DNA of 64,000 bases. Origin: Aeromicrobium marinum DSM 15272 (GTDB taxonomy: Bacteria; Actinomycetota; Actinomycetes; Propionibacteriales; Nocardioidaceae). This document shows, one piece after another, positions 42,690-52,614 of this stretch (positions are counted from its first letter, which is position 1; each line of letters starts with the position of its first letter). The translations under genes and the position numbers were made by a program. The DNA is taken from positions 1,613,712 to 1,677,711 of the forward strand of contig NZ_CM001024.1 in NCBI RefSeq assembly GCF_000160775.2, written 5' to 3'. The notes under the pieces are model-generated. The model was not told where the DNA came from, did no database searches, and saw only the letters and a list, made by a program, of their open reading frames with translations.

Positions 42690-44743
42690 GGCCGGACCTG
42701 CTCGGTCGACCGGAACGGGCCGTCCCACGGGAGGACCACACGGACCGTGGTGCCACCACCGTCGGTGTCGACGTGGTCGACCCGTCCCCCGACCTCGGCG
42801 GCGCGGGCCTGCATGCTCGCCAACCCGACGCCCGCCGGGGGGCGCCCCGGCATGCCGCGGCCGTTGTCGACGATGCCCACGACGATCGCCTCGCCCGTCC
42901 GATGCAGTTCGACCCGTACGCGGCTGGCCGCACTGTGTCGCACGACGTTCGCCACCGCCTCCGCTGCGATCGCGTACGCAGCGACTTCGACACCTGCCGG
43001 CAACGGCCCGATGTCGACGACATCGGCGCTCCCCTCGATCGTGCCCAGGGATCCGACGAGCTGCTCGAGCGCACCGGCCAACCCGACCTGGTCCAGGATC
43101 GGCGGACGCAGCCCGTGTGCCACCGCCCTCACCTCACCCACGGCCGCCCGTGCTCGGTCACGCACGCGTCGTGTCACGGTCACCAGGTCGTGTTCCTCTC
43201 GTTGCTCCAGCCGGCCGGCCAGAGCATCCAGCTCGAGGGCGATACCGGCCAGGCTCGGCCCGACGCCGTCATGCAGGTCGTTGCGGAGCCGGCGGCGCTC
43301 CTCCTCCCGGGCGATCACGATCCGGGACCGACTCTCCGCAACGTCAGCGATCAGCGACGAGGTGTGGGCCAGGACACCGAGGTGGGCCGCGAGCTGTTCG
43401 AGCACATCCCGTTCCTGCGCACTGAATCCGGACGTCCCGCGGCGGTGTCCCACTTCCAGCACTCCGATGGCACGGCCCAGAGCCGACACGTCCAGCATCT
43501 CCACCTGTTCGGATCGATGTCCGACCTGCGCACCCACCGGTCCGACGAAGGCGACGTAGGGCAGCTTCAGCTCGTGGCGCAAGGACTCGAGCAGGAGCCG
43601 CATCGCCGCATGCGGCTCCGCCGCCGTGCGGGCCGCGGTCATGATCCTGCGCGTCAGCGCTGCAGAAGCCCGCCGGTGAGGGAACCACCACCGGTCGACA
43701 TGACGCAGCAGGATGTCCCACGACACCACGGCAGCCACCCCCGACGCGGCGACGAGCAGGATCCCGGGGCGAGTTCCCGTCAGATCCGGACCCGCTGGCA
43801 GAACCGCCGCGGCCCACACGGTCCCGACCACGCCCAGCACCACCACGAGGACGAGGGTGCGGCTGAGCGCGAACTCGACGTCGAACAACCGGTGCCGAAT
43901 CATCGCGACCACGACGCCGAGCGGCGGACCGACGAGCCCGAGCGCGAAGATGAGGTCGGCCGACGGAAGGCCTCGGGCCAGCTGAGAGACGATGATTCCC
44001 ACGACGAGCCAGATGCCACCGAGCATCAGCCACTGCAGCTGTGCACGTTCGACACCCACCGACCGTCGGGTCCGAGCCACCAGGTGGACGACCGCAGCCG
44101 GCGTGGCGACCACGATGCAGAAGTACGAACCCGCCAGCACCACCCAGTTCAAGAACTCCAGGCCCGGCACACCGATGGGGTTCACGATGCCCGCGTCGGT
44201 GTCGGACCGTTCCGGTACCACCATCCGCGCCATGACCGCACAGGTGGCGACGACCACGACCGTCCGGGCCAGCCATCGCCACCACCCTGTCGCGCGGCCG
44301 TCGGGAAACAACAGCGGCAGCAGCGGCAGCACGTAGAAGTAGGCACCGAAGCCGAACATCGACACCCAGTCGGTGGCGGCCGCACCGGGCAGCGGGCGGT
44401 CCGCGACCCGCTCGCTCCACAGGCTGTACTGGCTCATCAACTCGTACAGCGCCAAGGAGCCGGTCGACACCAGCAACCAGCCGCAGGGGTTCCGCGGCTG
44501 GGCCCACACGACCGCGGCCCCCGCCAGCGGCCATCCAGCGCCGACCACGATGTTGGCCAGGTAGAGCGGCTCGACATCGACGCGCGACTCGATCATGGCG
44601 TGCGCGACGACCGCGGCGAGAGCGGCCAGGACTGCCACGACGGCGGTCACCAGACCGAGCAATCGCAACGGGGAGTCACCGAGGCGAGTCGCCGGAGGCG
44701 GCGTGGCCTCAACCGGCGCGGCTGCGGGAAGCTCGGTCGTCAC
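42686..44743 (-). CDS. membrane sensor histidine kinase, HisKA_3 type
   Basis: A 685-residue kinase. The first 380 residues hold about 8-9 hydrophobic helices, too many for a simple sensor and suggestive of an in-membrane signal. A GAF-like domain follows (MRLLLESLRHELKLPYVAFVG). The phospho-His is in EEERRRLRNDLHDGVGPSLAG, and the ATPase domain ends with IVDNGRGMPG and TDGGGTTVRVVLPW. GTG at 44743 has GAGGAT 7 bases upstream. The signal is unknown. Confidence 0.9.
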   Translation of the reverse strand: MTTELPAAAPVEATPPPATRLGDSPLRLLGLVTAVVAVLAALAAVVAHAMIESRVDVEPLYLANIVVGAGWPLAGAAVVWAQPRNPCGWLLVSTGSLALYELMSQYSLWSERVADRPLPGAAATDWVSMFGFGAYFYVLPLLPLLFPDGRATGWWRWLARTVVVVATCAVMARMVVPERSDTDAGIVNPIGVPGLEFLNWVVLAGSYFCIVVATPAAVVHLVARTRRSVGVERAQLQWLMLGGIWLVVGIIVSQLARGLPSADLIFALGLVGPPLGVVVAMIRHRLFDVEFALSRTLVLVVVLGVVGTVWAAAVLPAGPDLTGTRPGILLVAASGVAAVVSWDILLRHVDRWWFPHRRASAALTRRIMTAARTAAEPHAAMRLLLESLRHELKLPYVAFVGPVGAQVGHRSEQVEMLDVSALGRAIGVLEVGHRRGTSGFSAQERDVLEQLAAHLGVLAHTSSLIADVAESRSRIVIAREEERRRLRNDLHDGVGPSLAGIALELDALAGRLEQREEHDLVTVTRRVRDRARAAVGEVRAVAHGLRPPILDQVGLAGALEQLVGSLGTIEGSADVVDIGPLPAGVEVAAYAIAAEAVANVVRHSAASRVRVELHRTGEAIVVGIVDNGRGMPGRPPAGVGLASMQARAAEVGGRVDHVDTDGGGTTVRVVLPWDGPFRSTEQVRP

Positions 44744-44897
44744 GCAGACATCCTCACACCGGCCGGGCCGTGTCGTCAGCAATTCCGGGGGCCTTCGAGG
44801 TCCCGAAGAACCGGGGCACTCGTCCCTACCGACCGGGACAGGTCCCCTCCTACGGTCTGGTCATCATCTCCACCCACGACAACGAAGGAACCCCCCG

Positions 44898-45578
44898 ATG
44901 ACCGACATCAATGCCCTCCGAACCGAACCCTCTGCGGCCCACGCGGGACGGCCCCGATGGCCCGTGCTGGGCATCGTCGCCGGCATCGGTGCGGTCGTCG
45001 CGACGATCGTCACCGACCTCCACCCGGTCGACGGACCCGACACCTACACCGCTGCCGTCGTTGACGACGTCAGCTCCGTCACGGCCCAGGTGAGCATCAT
45101 CGCCGGATACGTGACGGTGGCGTTGCTCCTCGTCCTGGCGGCGGCCTGGCGCCGCCACGTCGAACCGCGCGCGTTGACCAGCACGGCGGCGCGGGTCGTA
45201 CCGCTCGGGCTCACGGCCGCGGCCGGTGCCCTGTCGCTCGGGTACGGATGGAAGGGCGCACTCGGTCTGTACAACGGCGGCAGCGAGGACGGCTCCTTCG
45301 ACCGCGACGGCTTGTACGTCCTGTTCGTGCTGAACGACTTCGGCTCGTTCATCGGGTACCTCGGCGTCAGCGTCGCGGCCGGCGCCGTGGCGTGGATGGC
45401 CCTGCGTGAACGGCTGATCTCACGGTGGATCGGCGTGGTGAGCATCATCGTGCTGCTCCCCGTCGTCGTCACCGTCGTGGCGTTCGGCCTGCCGGGCTTC
45501 CCCGGAGTCGTGAGCGGCCTGTGGCTCCTCATCACCTTCACGGGGCTCACGTTCGGTCGCAGCACCATCGTGCGTTGA
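44898..45578 (+). CDS. polytopic membrane protein (DUF998-like), probable two-component target
   Basis: A 226-residue protein with about 6 hydrophobic helices and no catalytic motif; the overall plan (TM, VDDVSSVTAQVSIIAGYV, repeated small-residue helices) resembles DUF998-type proteins but I do not firmly recognise it. It is divergent from the histidine kinase, and the 154-base gap contains GGGAC-AG-GTCCC (44835-44846) as a possible response-regulator site. GAAGGA precedes the ATG. Confidence 0.65.
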   Translation: MTDINALRTEPSAAHAGRPRWPVLGIVAGIGAVVATIVTDLHPVDGPDTYTAAVVDDVSSVTAQVSIIAGYVTVALLLVLAAAWRRHVEPRALTSTAARVVPLGLTAAAGALSLGYGWKGALGLYNGGSEDGSFDRDGLYVLFVLNDFGSFIGYLGVSVAAGAVAWMALRERLISRWIGVVSIIVLLPVVVTVVAFGLPGFPGVVSGLWLLITFTGLTFGRSTIVR

Positions 45579-45585
45579 CCGAGGG

Positions 45586-45629
45586 GTCGTGCCCGTGGGA
45601 CCGCCGGCCGGTGGCCCCACGGGCACGAC
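45586..45629. terminator. 14-bp hairpin terminator in a convergent gap
   Basis: GTCGTGCCCGTGGG (45586-45599) pairs with CCCACGGGCACGAC (45616-45629), loop 16 bases. It starts 7 bases after the membrane-protein stop. It probably ends that transcript and possibly the lysine operon coming from the other side. Confidence 0.65.
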
Positions 45630-45645
45630 TACGTCGAACGACGTA
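45630..45645. repeat. 16-bp palindrome TACGTCG-AA-CGACGTA
   Basis: TACGTCG and CGACGTA are exact inverted copies around AA. It follows the terminator hairpin directly, in a convergent gap without a promoter. It may be a second small hairpin or a protein site of unknown meaning. Confidence 0.35.
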
Positions 45646-45721
45646 TGTCCGACTCCCGCGCCGGCCGCCAGACTGAAGCGGCCCGGCCCGGGCAGCACCT
45701 CGAGAGGAGTGCGGCTGTCGC

Positions 45722-46942
45722 TCAGCCGCGCTCCGCCTCGTAGAGCGCGTAGGGGTCGTGGAGGGTGCGACCGATCACGGACCGGAGCCAGGTGACATCT
45801 CGGGTGGTTCCGGCACGTGTCCGGTCGACGGTCCCGTCGCCGGTCAGGTTGGACGCGAAGATGCCGGCGGCCGACCGTGGCAGGAAGTCCTCGTAGACGA
45901 CCGGCGACAGCGCACCGACGTCGTCGCGCCGGTAGTAGGCCAGGTCAGCTGCATCGAGCTCACTCTCGGTCCGCGGGAACGCCCCGATGCCCTCGGCGTC
46001 GTACAGCTCGCGGCCCTTCGGGGTCAGGGCGACCCCGCGAGCCTCGACCTCCCCGAATCGGACCCGCAGGTCACCGGACGTCAGGGAGCCGTCGGCCTCC
46101 CGGAAGGTGCGGCGCTCGGCCAGGGCTCGGAACGAGGTCTGGCGCAGCAGCACGTCCGGCCCGTCGGTGCGGGGCGGGCCCTGGATGCGGTCGATCATCT
46201 CGATCCCGTGGTCGGCCATCCGCTCGTACAGCAGGTCGATGTCGAGCACCCGCGGCGTGAGGTGGTTGATGTGCGTCGAGGCGACACCCCCGATGTCGGC
46301 CGCGACACCCGAGACCGCCTCGAGCCGGGTGTACCAGGCCCGGTCCACCGGCTCCGGCGACAGGGCGAAGGCGGCGGTCGCCAGCTCGATGAACCGGTCG
46401 GCGTCGGTCGACGGCAGCCCGCCCCCACGCTCGGCACGGTCGGCCAGCACCAGCAGCTCGTCGGGGAAGAGCGTGCGCGCCTCCAGGAAGCTCCTCAGGT
46501 CGGCCTCCAGCCGCTCGTCGAAGAACCGGCGGTCGTCGACCACCAGCAGCGACGTGAACACGCGGAACGGGTTGGCGGCCAGCTCCTCGCGACCGGTGGG
46601 CCGGAAGGCCGTCGAGACGACCGGGATGGCCGGGGTGGCGTCCCTCAGGTCGTAGAACCCGACCGGCTTCATGCCGCAGGCGGCGAAGATGCAGGCGACC
46701 TGGCCGAGCTCGTCGGGCGTGCCCAGCCGGATCGCCCCGTGCCGCTCCGCCGTGACGCGATCGATGCTGCCGAGACGTTGAGCGTCCGTCCGGTCCTCCA
46801 GCACCTCGGCATTCACCTGCTGCGACACCTCGACGAGCGTGCGGTAGGCCGGCACCTCGCTGCCGTAGAGCGCCGACAGGCCCGCCGCCAGGCGCGAGCG
46901 CAGGTCGGTGGGTCCGACCAGCGCCTCGCCCGGACGGTTCAC
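45722..46942 (-). CDS. 2-oxoadipate dioxygenase/decarboxylase (HglS, DUF1338 family)
   Basis: A 406-residue protein of the DUF1338/YdcJ family. RHGAIRLGTPDEL, CGMKPVGFYDLRD, ASTHINHLTPRVLD and ARGVALTPKGRELYD match the family, including His residues that bind Fe(II) in Pseudomonas HglS. HglS turns 2-oxoadipate into D-2-hydroxyglutarate and CO2 in lysine breakdown. The GTG at 46942 overlaps the ALDH stop by 4 bases. The two preceding genes carry the earlier steps, which supports the call. Confidence 0.87.
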   Translation of the reverse strand: MNRPGEALVGPTDLRSRLAAGLSALYGSEVPAYRTLVEVSQQVNAEVLEDRTDAQRLGSIDRVTAERHGAIRLGTPDELGQVACIFAACGMKPVGFYDLRDATPAIPVVSTAFRPTGREELAANPFRVFTSLLVVDDRRFFDERLEADLRSFLEARTLFPDELLVLADRAERGGGLPSTDADRFIELATAAFALSPEPVDRAWYTRLEAVSGVAADIGGVASTHINHLTPRVLDIDLLYERMADHGIEMIDRIQGPPRTDGPDVLLRQTSFRALAERRTFREADGSLTSGDLRVRFGEVEARGVALTPKGRELYDAEGIGAFPRTESELDAADLAYYRRDDVGALSPVVYEDFLPRSAAGIFASNLTGDGTVDRTRAGTTRDVTWLRSVIGRTLHDPYALYEAERG

Positions 46943-48444
46943 GCGAATTCCACGCCCTGCGCCAACGGCAGGTCGGTGGAGTAGTTGACCGTGTTCGTGA
47001 CGCGACGCATGTAGTTCCGCCATGCGTCCGATCCGGACTCCCGACCACCGCCGGTGTCCTTCTCGCCGCCGAAGGCACCACCGATCTCGGCGCCGGACGG
47101 ACCGATGTTGACGTTCGCGATGCCGCAGTCCGACCCCACCGCCGACAGGAACGTCTCCGCCTCCCGCACGTCGAGAGTGAAGATCGACGAAGACAGACCC
47201 TGCGCCACGCCGTTGTGCAGGGCGATCGCCTCCTCCAACGTGTCGTAGGTGAGCACGTACACCAGGGGGGCGAAGGTCTCGGTGCGCACGATCTCGGTCT
47301 GGTCCGGCATGTCGACGATCGCCGGCTCCACGTAGGACCCGCCGCCGTCGACCGCTGCCTGTCGACCACCGGTGACCAGGACGCCACCATCGGCCGTCGC
47401 CTGCGTGATGGCGGCGTCGAACGCCGCCCACGCCTGCTCGTCGACGAGTGGCCCCACCAGCGTGGCCGGGTCCAGCGGCGACCCGATCGGCAGCGACTCG
47501 TAGGCCGCCGCGAGCCGCGTCAGCAGGTCGTCCTTGACCGACTCGTGGACGATCACGCGCCGCAGCGACGTGCACCGCTGACCGGCCGTGCCGACCGCCG
47601 AGAACACGATGCCGCGCACCGCCAGGTCGAGGTCGGCCGACGGTGCCACGATGGCGGCGTTGTTCCCGCCGAGCTCGAGCAGGGTGCGCCCGAGACGCGC
47701 TGCCACCCGTGGCGCGACCTGCCGGCCCATCCGGGTCGACCCGGTCGCCGACACCAGCGGGACCCGGGGATCGTCCACCAGCGCCTCGCCGACCTCGCGC
47801 GCACCCAGCACCACGGCGCTCAGTCCCTCGGGGGCGCCGGCTCGACGGCCTGCCTCCTCCGCGAGTGCCTGACACGCCAGTGCGGTCAGCAGGGTCTTCT
47901 CCGACGGCTTCCAGACGACGGCGTCACCGCACACGAACGCCAGGGCCGCATTCCACGACCACACCGCGACGGGGAAGTTGAAGGCCGAGATCACCCCGAC
48001 GACACCCAACGGGTGCCACTGCTCCATCATCCGGTGCCCGGGCCGCTCGGTGGCGATCGTCAGTCCGTGCAGCTGGCGCGACAGACCGACCGCGAGGTCG
48101 CAGATGTCGATCATCTCCTGGACCTCGCCGCGGCCTTCCGAGACGATCTTGCCGGCCTCGATCGTCACGAGCGTGCCGAGGTCGTCCCGGTGCTCGCGCA
48201 GGAGCTCGCCGAGCTCGCGCACGAACCGTCCTCGGACGGGCGCGGGGACCTGGCGCCACTGCTCGAAGGCCACGACGGCCCGGTCGACCGCGGCGGACAC
48301 CTCGGTGGGCCGGTGGGACACGAGCCGGCCGATCTCGTGCCCGTCGATCGGTGACCGGCAGACGAGGTCCCCGTCCGGGTCGAACGGGTCGGCGACTCCC
48401 AGCCGCCCGAGGACGGCCCGTGCCTGCTCGGCGATGTCGGTCAT
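46939..48444 (-). CDS. aldehyde dehydrogenase, ALDH7/antiquitin type (2-aminoadipate 6-semialdehyde dehydrogenase)
   Basis: A 501-residue NAD-dependent ALDH. The catalytic Cys is in GTAGQRCTSLRRV and the general-base Glu in LLELGGNNAAI. The antiquitin-like features NFPVAVWSWNAALAFVCGD and FGGEKDTGGGRESGSDAWRNYMRR place it in the ALDH7 group, which oxidises aminoadipate semialdehyde/piperideine-6-carboxylate. It lies between lysine dehydrogenase (2 bases upstream) and HglS (4-base overlap). Confidence 0.9.
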   Translation of the reverse strand: MTDIAEQARAVLGRLGVADPFDPDGDLVCRSPIDGHEIGRLVSHRPTEVSAAVDRAVVAFEQWRQVPAPVRGRFVRELGELLREHRDDLGTLVTIEAGKIVSEGRGEVQEMIDICDLAVGLSRQLHGLTIATERPGHRMMEQWHPLGVVGVISAFNFPVAVWSWNAALAFVCGDAVVWKPSEKTLLTALACQALAEEAGRRAGAPEGLSAVVLGAREVGEALVDDPRVPLVSATGSTRMGRQVAPRVAARLGRTLLELGGNNAAIVAPSADLDLAVRGIVFSAVGTAGQRCTSLRRVIVHESVKDDLLTRLAAAYESLPIGSPLDPATLVGPLVDEQAWAAFDAAITQATADGGVLVTGGRQAAVDGGGSYVEPAIVDMPDQTEIVRTETFAPLVYVLTYDTLEEAIALHNGVAQGLSSSIFTLDVREAETFLSAVGSDCGIANVNIGPSGAEIGGAFGGEKDTGGGRESGSDAWRNYMRRVTNTVNYSTDLPLAQGVEFA

Positions 48445-48446
48445 GG

Positions 48447-49529
48447 TCACACCTTTCCCTGTTCGACGAAGTGCCGACCCGAGCGGGTCGAGAACAACGC
48501 CTCCAACCTGATGTCCTCGGCGCGGATGAAGCCGGCATCCGGCAGCACCCCGTCGGCGACGAGCTCGACGACGCTGACGGCCGAGGCGGCCGTGGTCCAC
48601 GAGATCGCCCGCCAGGTACGGCCCGAGATGTCGATCGGCTTGTAGGCGCGGACGTGGTTCTCGCGGAACGGCTGACCGTTCTTCAGCCCCTCCACCGCAG
48701 CGTGGACATAGACGACGTCGTCGTTGACCGGCGGCTTGGCGTCGACCAACATCTGTCCGACCAGCTCACGACGGTCCCGCAGGTTCAGCTCGTCGAACAG
48801 GAAGTGCATCTGCTCGAAGTGCCCCGGGTACCGCAACGTCTTGTAGTCGAGCCGGTGCACGCGTCCCTCGTAGGTCGAGCACATCGTGCCGAGCCCGCCG
48901 GAGGTCAGGGCCGCCTCGAGCTCGACACCACCGATGACGACGCGCTCCTTCTCGGTCATCGCCGGCACCATCTGGCGGTGTCCCTGACGCAGCACCTCGC
49001 AGTCGTTGAGGTACTCGTTGACCACACCCTCGGGCGACCAGTTGACCGCGTAGCCGAGCAGGCCGGTGGGGTGCTGGGGCAGAGCGCCGACCTTGAGCTC
49101 GATCGACCGGATCTCCTCGAACGTCTCGGCGATGGACGTGCCGATGATGCCGATCAGTCCGGGCGCCAGACCGCACTGCGGGGCGAACACCGAGGTGGGC
49201 TTCTGCGCGGAGAGCTCGATGACCCGGTTGGTCGTCGGCACGTCCTCGGTGAGGTCGAAGTAGTGGACCCCCGTGTCGTAGGCGGCCTCGGCGACGGCGA
49301 TGTTGAGGTGGAAGGGCAGGCACGAGACCACGGCGTCGACGTGCGCGAGGGCGGCTCGCACCGCGGCCTCGTCGGCCACGTCGAGCACCGTCGTGGGCAC
49401 CTCGAGCCCGGCCCGGGCGACCTGGTCGTGGCCGACGACCTCGAAGCCGGACTCCCGCAGGAGGCCGGCGACCAGCTCCCCCACCTTGCCGAGCCCGAAG
49501 ACGGCGACCGTCCGGATGCTGCGCGCCAT
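48447..49529 (-). CDS. saccharopine dehydrogenase family protein, probable L-lysine 6-dehydrogenase
   Basis: A 360-residue Rossmann protein (TVAVFGLGKVGELVAGLL at the start) with the saccharopine-reductase C-terminal domain (APQCGLAPGLIGIIG, TSGGLGTMCSTYEGRV). The length fits single-enzyme lysine 6-dehydrogenases rather than the bifunctional LKR/SDH. It would convert lysine to 2-aminoadipate 6-semialdehyde and ammonia. AGGAGG precedes the ATG. First gene of the operon; carboxynorspermidine dehydrogenase is the alternative, less fitting its partners. Confidence 0.82.
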   Translation of the reverse strand: MARSIRTVAVFGLGKVGELVAGLLRESGFEVVGHDQVARAGLEVPTTVLDVADEAAVRAALAHVDAVVSCLPFHLNIAVAEAAYDTGVHYFDLTEDVPTTNRVIELSAQKPTSVFAPQCGLAPGLIGIIGTSIAETFEEIRSIELKVGALPQHPTGLLGYAVNWSPEGVVNEYLNDCEVLRQGHRQMVPAMTEKERVVIGGVELEAALTSGGLGTMCSTYEGRVHRLDYKTLRYPGHFEQMHFLFDELNLRDRRELVGQMLVDAKPPVNDDVVYVHAAVEGLKNGQPFRENHVRAYKPIDISGRTWRAISWTTAASAVSVVELVADGVLPDAGFIRAEDIRLEALFSTRSGRHFVEQGKV

Positions 49530-49685
49530 GACACCTCCTGGGCCGCGGCGGATCACGCCGCGGACATCGATCGGCCACCGGGTGTGGTGGTGGTCACGAT
49601 CGTAGGAGTCGGCCCGGTCAGGTGGCTATACCGTCCAGCCGGTACACAGGTGTCGATTCGGTGACGAGCCCCTCCCTCCCGTCCG

Positions 49686-49748
49686 CGCTGGGAGTGACGA
49701 TTCGGCCCTGAGATCGTCGATTCGAGGGCAGAAACGTCACTCCCAGCG
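49686..49748. repeat. long hairpin downstream of leuA
   Basis: CGCTGGGAGTGACG (49686-49699) pairs with CGTCACTCCCAGCG (49735-49748), 14 bp without mismatch. The pairing continues inward as TTC/GAA and GCCCT/AGGGC with two mismatches, so about 22 of 24 positions pair around a 15-base loop. It lies 44 bases past the leuA stop codon on the minus strand. It is a probable leuA terminator, although the gap also holds the lysine-operon promoter. Confidence 0.7.
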
Positions 49749-49792
49749 GGAAGGTGAGGTCCTCGCGGGGTGGGATCAGCGCGACGGTGAGG

Positions 49793-51604
<1,812 letters not shown>

Positions 51605-51652
51605 CTAGAGGACCTCGACGCGGCAGCGAAGGAGAAGATTCGCGATCCGCAT
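51605..51652 (-). CDS. leuA leader peptide (leucine-rich)
   Basis: A 15-residue open frame MRIANLLLRCRVEVL followed by TAG, ending 72 bases before leuA. Four of fifteen residues are Leu, three in a row (CTT CTC CTT). The CTT codons are rare in this GC-rich genome, so the ribosome would pause when charged tRNA-Leu is low. An AGGCG lies 4 bases before the ATG. Leucine leader peptides before leuA are known in actinobacteria; this one is inferred from sequence only. Confidence 0.68.
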   Translation of the reverse strand: MRIANLLLRCRVEVL

Positions 51653-51672
51653 GATGCGCCTAGGCTAGCAGC

Positions 51673-52614
51673 ATGAGCGACGAATCGACCACGGGTGCCT
51701 ACGTCACGACCGGCCAGGAGTTCGACCGCGACATGAACTACATCCCCGACCGGATCACCCGCGACTCCTCGCAGTGGCCGGTCGAACCGGGTCGGTACCG
51801 GCTCGTGGCCGCGAAGGCCTGCCCGTGGGCCAACCGGGCCATCATCGTCCGCGGCATCCTCGGCCTCGAGGACGTCATCAGCCTGGGCCTGTGCGGGCCC
51901 GTGCACGACCGGCGCAGCTGGACCTTCGACCTCGACCCCGGCGGCGTCGACCCGGTGCTGGGGTACGAGCGCCTGCAGGAGGCGTACTTCGCCCGCTACC
52001 CGGACTACCCGCGCGGCATCACCGTCCCGGCGATGGTCGACGTACCGACCCGCGCCGTGGTCACCAACGACTTCCCGTGGATCACCCACGACCTGTTCCA
52101 CGAGTGGCGCGACCACCACCGTCCGGACGCTCCGGACCTCTGGCCCGACGACGTCCGTGACGAGATGGAGGACGTCATGAAGCGGGTGTTCACCGAGGTC
52201 AACAACGGGGTCTACCGCTGCGGGTTCGCCGGGTCGCAGGAGACCTACGAGGCTGCCTACGAACGGCTCTGGACGGCCATGGACTGGTTGGAGGACCGTC
52301 TGACCGACCGGCGCTACCTGATGGGCGACCACATCACCGAGGCCGACGTGCGTCTCTTCACGACCCTCGCCCGCTTCGACGCCGTCTACCACGGCCACTT
52401 CAAGTGCAACCGCAACAAGCTGACCGAGATGCCGAACCTGTGGGGGTACGCACGCGACGTGTTCCAGACCCCGGGGTTCGGCGAGACGATCGACTTCGAC
52501 CAGATCAAGGCGCACTACTACGTGGTGCACACCGACATCAACCCGACGCAGATCGTGCCGGCCGGACCGGACCCCCGGGTGTGGACGACCCCGCACGGAC
52601 GCGAGCGGGTCTGA
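51673..52614 (+). CDS. glutathionyl-hydroquinone reductase-like GST family protein
   Basis: A 313-residue Xi-class GST homologue. The catalytic Cys is in KACPWANRAIIVRGILGLED; TNDFPWITHDLFHEW and GDHITEADVRLFTTLARFDAVYHGHFKCN are typical of the YqjG/ECM4 family, which reduces S-conjugated hydroquinones. Actinobacteria use mycothiol rather than glutathione, so the physiological thiol is probably mycothiol. The ATG follows TAGGCT by 6 bases without Shine-Dalgarno, which fits a leaderless mRNA. The last 77 bases overlap the convergent transglutaminase gene. Confidence 0.88.
   Translation: MSDESTTGAYVTTGQEFDRDMNYIPDRITRDSSQWPVEPGRYRLVAAKACPWANRAIIVRGILGLEDVISLGLCGPVHDRRSWTFDLDPGGVDPVLGYERLQEAYFARYPDYPRGITVPAMVDVPTRAVVTNDFPWITHDLFHEWRDHHRPDAPDLWPDDVRDEMEDVMKRVFTEVNNGVYRCGFAGSQETYEAAYERLWTAMDWLEDRLTDRRYLMGDHITEADVRLFTTLARFDAVYHGHFKCNRNKLTEMPNLWGYARDVFQTPGFGETIDFDQIKAHYYVVHTDINPTQIVPAGPDPRVWTTPHGRERV

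Noticed and set aside
45630-45645. LexA/SOS box
   Set aside because: The actinobacterial SOS box centres on GAAC-N4-GTTC; this palindrome does not match and lies in a convergent gap. No SOS box was seen at dinB either.
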